Assembly (NCBI GenBank): GCA_020205615.1
Contig: CM035160.1
Coordinates: 117,090,921-117,154,920 of the forward strand
DNA length: 64,000 bases
Reading direction: 5' to 3'
Source: Panax quinquefolius
Taxonomy: Eukaryota > Streptophyta > Magnoliopsida > Apiales > Araliaceae
In this document: positions 58,690 to 64,000 of the stretch, in pieces
Layout: every line of letters starts with the position of its first letter
Numbering within the stretch: the first letter of the stretch is position 1
The notes under the pieces: generated by a model
The model's database searches: none
What the model was told of the DNA's origin: nothing
Seen by the model: only the letters and a program-made list of their open reading frames with translations
Made by a program: the position numbers and the translations under genes

Positions 58690-59640
58690 CATTGAAAACA
58701 TTAAATTCATTTTTTGCAATCCTACCAAAGATATTCATTAACAATTCATCTTTTGCACTACACAGCCAAAGATATACAAATCAGAAACCAATAATGCCGA
58801 GACTCATTTTAATAGTATCACAACCATGAATTATCCATGCACCATCGGCTAAGGATATTCGTGTTTTCAATTACTACCATGATTATACCGAATAATCCGT
58901 GGTCCATAATCATACCAAGTCTATCAATGCACTACTACCAAAGATGACTTTTACCACATCAATGAATTAATATTTCATTCTTTGAGACTCATTTCAATAA
59001 TTAATCCATATCATCGAATCATCCCCGCACTCTGTGCCAAGGATATTCATTAGTATCACGACCACAAATTATCCATGCACTACTACCAAAGATAATCGTG
59101 TATTCATTAGTATCACGACCACAAATTATCCATGCACTACGGCTAAAGATAATTGTGTTTTCAATTCTGGTTATGATTATACCGAATGATCCTCGGTCAT
59201 AATCATACCAAGTCCATCTATGCACTACTACCAAAGATGATTTTTACCACATCAATGAATTAATATTTCATTCTTTGAGACTCACTCAATAATTAATCCA
59301 TATCATCGAATCATCCCTGCACTACAGGCCAAGGATATTCATTAGTATCACGACCACAAATTATCCATGCACTACGGCCAAAGATAATCGTGTATTCATT
59401 AGTATCACGACCACAAATTATCCATGCACTACGGCTAAAAATAATTGTGTTTTCAATTACGGTTATGATTATACCGAATGATCCCTGGTCATAATCATAC
59501 CAAGTCCATCTATGCACGTAAGCCACAAATGACTTTAAAAAAATATAAACATGAGGATAATGATATAAAGAATCAATCAAATAAGATAAAGGATAAATAT
59601 TAAACATTTATAATATAATTTATCCAGGATTCAAGAATAT
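58690..59640 (-). repeat. LTR-leader-like repeats inside the E2 internal region
   Basis: ATCTTTG- and CACTAC-type units and GGTCATAATCATACC segments like those of the A and E LTR leaders lie here, next to the PPT. A block at about 59000-59240 is repeated at about 59270-59530. This suggests a captured LTR piece or recombination between elements. Open frames such as 59019-59234 and 59311-59607 are parts of the repeat, not genes. Confidence 0.65.
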
Positions 59641-60740
59641 CCCCATGTTATCAATCACTTAATAATCTCATAATCTAATATCATTAATATTATACCAATA
59701 TTTTAATCACTTCTTAAATTTATAAACAATTTATCTCAATTGTTTACGCTTTACCATATAATGCATTTCATCATTCAAAAATGTCATACTCATAAAATAT
59801 CATCACCAATTATCAAATCCTCATCAAAAAATATGCATATACTCTATATAGGATTCTCAGCCATAAAATCCTATTTTCAACTTTGTTACTTCACATAACA
59901 TATTTAACTCATATGTTCAGAATTAAACTATTTTCATGAAAATACCAAATCAGCCCCAAAAATATTTCTTTTCCGGGATTTAGCATAATATAGTCCCATA
60001 ATGAAAATATATTTTCTCGGAATTTTTAAAATTCATTTACTATTTTTAAAAATCAATTTCTAATTAATTCCTTAAGAAATTTAGCTACCTCAAGTTTAAC
60101 TCCAAAAATTCCCAAATCTTGGCAGGATCTTACACATGCTAACGTGAGCTTCTAGTTTAAATTTCATGGTCATCGTGAGTTATAGAACTCGGTTATAGCG
60201 TTTTTCATTTGGGAAAAACCTAAATATTGAAATAGTCATAACTTGCTCATTTTAAGTCAGAATGAGCTCATTTTTGGACAGGAGGTACTTTATACCATAT
60301 ACCTTCATGTCCCAAAAGGCCAGAATTTTTCTCATAATTTAAGTGGCCGAAACAGTCCCTTAAAGTTTCTGGGCAGTAGCATTTTCGAAATTTACAGCTT
60401 TGGCCTCCTTTCCTAAAATCAGTCCCCACAAAAATCTACAACACCTTTTCCAGTAATTCCACTTGGATTAGTTAGGTAACTCATAGATCTAACTCTAGGA
60501 CTTGACCACATTCAAAAATTCAATATATAATAAGAGATATAGTCAATTGAATTTCATGTTACGTTTTTCACCAAAATCTGATTTTCAACTCTTTGTGATT
60601 TCTAAGAAACTTTCATGTTTTCACATACTAACCAACATAACTCATCATAACACTTACTAATACCACGAATACCCATGATTTTCATTAGTCCAATACTTTT
60701 ATTATGACTTTCATCATAAACCACGTAAACTGTTCATTTT
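59641..60740. other. Unassigned LTR-like stretch in E2
   Basis: Non-coding sequence not matching the other families by eye. It has AATTCC-rich and AT-rich composition and an LTR-end-like GGCAGGATCTTACA near 60122-60135. It may be a fragment of another LTR family. No frame of note. Confidence 0.35.
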
Positions 60741-60744
60741 AGTT

Positions 60745-61834
60745 GAAGAAATATTTGAGGGTTTAAGAAATGGGTTTTGTACTGGGGTCAATACAAAATT
60801 CGATTTCACGCTCTAGGGTAGGCTAGGAAGTCTTCAAGAATACGCCAAGAAATTTATTAATGATAGAAATATCATTCAAAACTGTTACTCTCGTCCAAGA
60901 CTTGGATAGTACGTCACATTGATACCAACTGTGACTTCTATCCCTTAACCTAGATAGCACCTCACAATGATACCTATAAACTTGCCATCTTCATTCACGA
61001 TGTCGCCTACAGAAAGTCCGGCTTCGGTGCATTCCACACAAGAAAGTCAACAACGAAAGGTTCGGAGCTCTTTACTTATGGCTTGATATTACAATGATTA
61101 GCTTTAGGGTTTGGTTACTTTGAATTCGTATAACAGGGTTGTTATAAATATAAAAGCTAACAACCTTATGAAAAGAATAATAAGTAGTTAATCAATCGTT
61201 TTCAAAAATTACCTCAAAGGCAAGTATTTTCAAAGAGATAAGATCGACAGGTAACGTGAAAGTGTTTATTTGAAACAACAAGATTAATAAACAGTGGAGG
61301 TAATGAAGGTTTCTCCCAACGAAGTTTCAATAGATAAATCAAAGTCTAATTTCTCCGGGGTCAAATTTAAACGTTGAACGCAAGCAAGAGAGATAAAAGA
61401 ATGGGTAGAACCGGTATCTAATAAGGTATAGACTTCGCAAGAATTTATAATTAACTAACCCGTGCTAACTTCGTTCGGGTTACCCACTTTTTGAGAAGTC
61501 ACGAAAAACGCTCTTCCTGAAACCACCGACTTTGTTTTGTCCGTATCCGCCTTTGGTGCCACTATCCCAGCTGGACTTGACTTCACTATACGACAAAATC
61601 GAGCTAAATGACCTTCTCTTCTTGAAATTTCCACTTCTATTATCTTTGCCATGATTACCACCGAAGTGGTTACCATTCTTAGCATGATAATTTCCCCACG
61701 ATGGTTATCATTGTTCGATAAATTGTTGCCACCCGAGATGATTATTATCGTATTGTTGGTCGTTACCTTTTGTTCGAAAGTGAATCAACACTCTCATGTG
61801 CTTCATTGCTATTCTCAACATTCTCGGATGCCAT
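60745..61834 (-). pseudogene. Gag and protease remnants, E2
   Basis: Collinear with A1 5910-7867 but much shortened. Near 60760-60890 lies the protease-RT linker (GFGTGSIQNSI-like, out of frame). Near 61300-61440 lies the protease start (YTLLDTGSTHSFIS on the minus strand, in parts). Frame 61685-61455 has a partial zinc knuckle (REGHLARFCR) and SVVSGRAFFVTSQK. The gag start MASENVENSN is at 61834; almost all of the capsid region is deleted between about 61690 and 61790. About 160 bases at 60895-61060 are foreign, including a TTGATACCAACTGTGACTT string resembling a PBS-LTR junction. No functional product is expected. Confidence 0.75.
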
Positions 61835-62005
61835 TTTCAAACACTGCCACAAAATAAGGGTTAATTAACATATCACATATTATCCCTATACTCTGACCGA
61901 CCAATTAAATACCAAATAAATTTAGGTAGGTCATACTAGCGAAGGAATTCCCCGTCTCTCCCCTCCTAGTACTATTCTCACATCTTAGCCAGGATCATAT
62001 CCTAA

Positions 62006-62018
62006 GCTCGATACCAAC
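62006..62018 (-). other. Primer binding site of E2, degenerate
   Basis: GCTCGATACCAAC, one or two bases shorter than the A1 site, just left of the LTR. Confidence 0.65.
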
Positions 62019-62020
62019 CG

Positions 62021-64000
62021 TGGACGCCCCCAAAATTAGGTATACGTCACCCATCTTGGGTCGCCACTTACATGGTACATAAATTCAAATACAACTTACT
62101 AATATAAGCTGTGTACAACAATACGACATAAACCGTGAGTTTGAATACAAATATTGTCTACTAGATATTATACAAACTCAAAAGGAGTCCTCATTACAAC
62201 TATTATCACACTATTTCACGTAATAGTGAGGACTACTAATGCTATCCTCTCGGACCATTACTTCGTTCCCGACTTCGTCAAATTTATGTTCTCATTTCAA
62301 GAGAAGAGAACAAAGAAAGAAAGGGTGAGCTCAACTAGCCCAAAGAAGAAATATTATGACTAAGATAATGCGTAATAAATTATCATTAGCCTTCAACAAA
62401 GATGTTAAACCGATAAAATACAATAGACAAATCCGGTTTAATCAGAAGCGGAATAAGCAATCCATTAAAAGAGTCAAGTAAAGAATAAAGTCTACTATCT
62501 TTTAGGTTTTAAAAGGTTTTCATCAATTTTATCGTGAGACTCAAATTTTAATAATAAACCACCACATCTAATCATCCATGTATTACCACGGTCAAGGATT
62601 TTCATCAAATTATCAATGGTCATGACTATACCGAATCACCCTCGGTCATAATCATACCAAAAACTATCCATCATCGCATTACGTGCCAATCGAGGACTTT
62701 TGTCACATCATTTATATCAAGTCATGATTATACCGAATGATCCTCGGTCATAATCATACTAAGTTCATCTATGCACGTAAGCCAAAGATAACATAATATA
62801 ACATGAGGATGATGACAATGACATAGTAATTCAATAAAACAAGTTCAAGAATTATTTAATCCATGAATTATTAACGCCCAAATTGTCAACATGATACTTG
62901 CTTTCAGAGAAGTAAAATTCAATAATGATCGTAAGAATATTTCCATGAAAAGATCTTTGGATGAAACGCAAATATCAAGGATATTCTACTAATTTCATGG
63001 AGTATAGAAGTCAAAGTTTTAACCAACTAGGTATAATAAAGAATGGAATAACAAAAGAAATCACCATGCATGCGGTGCCATGATAGACAAAGTTATTCCA
63101 ACAGTAATAATAATAATGGAACCATGTCGTGAAATTCACACCGATGGGATGTTCCAATGTAATAATAAAGATGGAACTGCATCCTGTAAAAACACATGAT
63201 AGGATATTCCAATGAGAATGATAAAAGCGGAACTGGTCGGTGTAAAACACATGCATGTGATGTTCCAACAGAATAATAAAAAGCGGAACCAGTCCGGTGT
63301 AAAACACATGCATGTGATGTTCCAATGTAATAATAGAAGAATGTCACCAAGTATAGGGTAAATCACAGATACAAAAGTTATTCCAATGTAATAATAAGCA
63401 ATGGAATAACATAAGGATTTCACCAAGTATAGGGTATGCCGTGACACTGAGTTATGTATAGGGTATGCCACTTTTACAAAAGTTATTCCAATGTAATGAT
63501 AATGAATGGAATAATGTAAGTTCTCTTCAAGAAGAAAGAATAACACCCCTTACCGTAAAGGCTGAATATAGAAGTAGTGAAGTAGCGGTAATACTCTTCT
63601 TCTTTCTATAATTTTCTCTATAGCTTCTCTCTATAATTTCTCTCTAGAGAGTTTCAATGAATTCGTAAGAAAATAATGAAGGAATGAGCTTCTATTTATA
63701 GGAAAATGGAATGCATAGTAACTAATCCATGAACGGTCCAGATTGATTTACTTTAATCTGATTTTATCCATATTTAAAGAAAAATCTTTTAAATAAAATA
63801 TAATATATTCTATTTATATAAAAACATTTTACTATGCAAACACTATGCAATACTATGCAAAACACTATGCAAAACACTACGCAACACTATGCATAATAAA
63901 ATATAATATATTCTATTTATGTAATAACTTTAATAAAGTATTCTATTTTATAAAAGATGTTTTACTTTTTTATTACGTTAATAATATGAATAAAACAAAA
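62021..64000 (-). repeat. E2 5' LTR (right), incomplete
   Basis: Starts TGGACGCCCCC (two bases short of TGTGACG) and parallels 56216-58200 to the window end, with leader units at 62570-62790, a TTATTCCA-type array at 63090-63510, a TATA box at 63693-63700 and GCATAGT repeats at 63832-63893. No gene is present. Confidence 0.88.
63693..63700 (-). promoter_or_regulatory. TATA box, E2 5' LTR
   Basis: Minus-strand TATAAATA in TCCTATAAATAGAAGCTC. Confidence 0.72.

Larger units (their letters stand above)
56216..64000 (-). mobile_element. E2, E-family element, running off the window
   Basis: A minus-strand element: left (3') LTR 56216-58607, internal region 58608-62020, right (5') LTR from 62021 to beyond the window. 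It is inserted in A4. The internal region is only 3.4 kb and keeps just gag and protease remnants, so it is a non-autonomous, deleted derivative. LTRs share leader repeats with the A family but have different U3 ends (TGTGAGACCCC). Confidence 0.87.

Noticed and set aside
59019..59607. Two similar frames read as a duplicated gene
   Set aside because: They are the duplicated repeat block of E2; the peptide follows the DNA repeat and has no domain.

Overview
This window is plant repeat DNA, most likely from a flowering plant with a large, retrotransposon-rich genome. I see no host gene, tRNA, rRNA or CRISPR array. Almost all of it can be assigned to LTR retrotransposons of the Ty3/gypsy superfamily, nested inside one another and mostly broken. 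The evidence for a plant is chromodomain-bearing gypsy pol (chromovirus, Tekay/Del-like by the look of the RT-RNaseH-integrase-chromodomain sequence), initiator-Met-type primer sites, a Tat/Ogre-type pol fragment with an additional antisense ORF, and AT-rich 2.4-4.7 kb LTRs. Family letters A-E are mine and rest on LTR end sequences; no database was searched.

Layout. 1-19220: a coding-poor B element (minus strand) arranged LTR-internal-LTR-internal. Its left LTR is split by A1 (194-11060), the only element with both LTRs, PBS, PPT and a perfect 5-bp target duplication (CAACA). 19221-22623: C2, a plus-strand C-family LTR. 22624-48769: A2, a minus-strand chromovirus split by nested insertions: A3 (23431-38660), which itself contains the degenerate C1 element (26380-37933), and D1, a 4.7-kb solo LTR (39377-44080). 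48770-49033: a B LTR end on the plus strand. 49034-52548: a Tat/Ogre-lineage fragment with RNase H and integrase on the minus strand, a repeat-rich 3' region, and an antisense ORF remnant on the plus strand. 52549-56215: A4, an A-type LTR holding a solo LTR E1 (52782-55190). 56216-64000: element E2, minus strand, running off the window.

Function. A1, A2 and C1 carry recognisable gag, aspartic protease, reverse transcriptase, RNase H, integrase and chromodomain segments, the set a chromovirus uses to copy its RNA and insert into chromatin. Every one is broken by stops or frameshifts, and several catalytic residues are lost (integrase Asp in A1, RNase H Asp in C1), so none looks autonomous. LTR promoters remain visible as TATAAATA boxes.

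The most interesting signals are: arrays of stem-loop repeats in the transcribed LTR leaders of the A and E families; the Tat antisense ORF with an ERD-repeat coiled coil beside a hairpin-rich 3' region; a broken coiled-coil ORF upstream of gag in C1; conserved TGGGCY clusters upstream of the C and D TATA boxes; and a 2.4-kb inverted repeat formed by E1 and the left LTR of E2.
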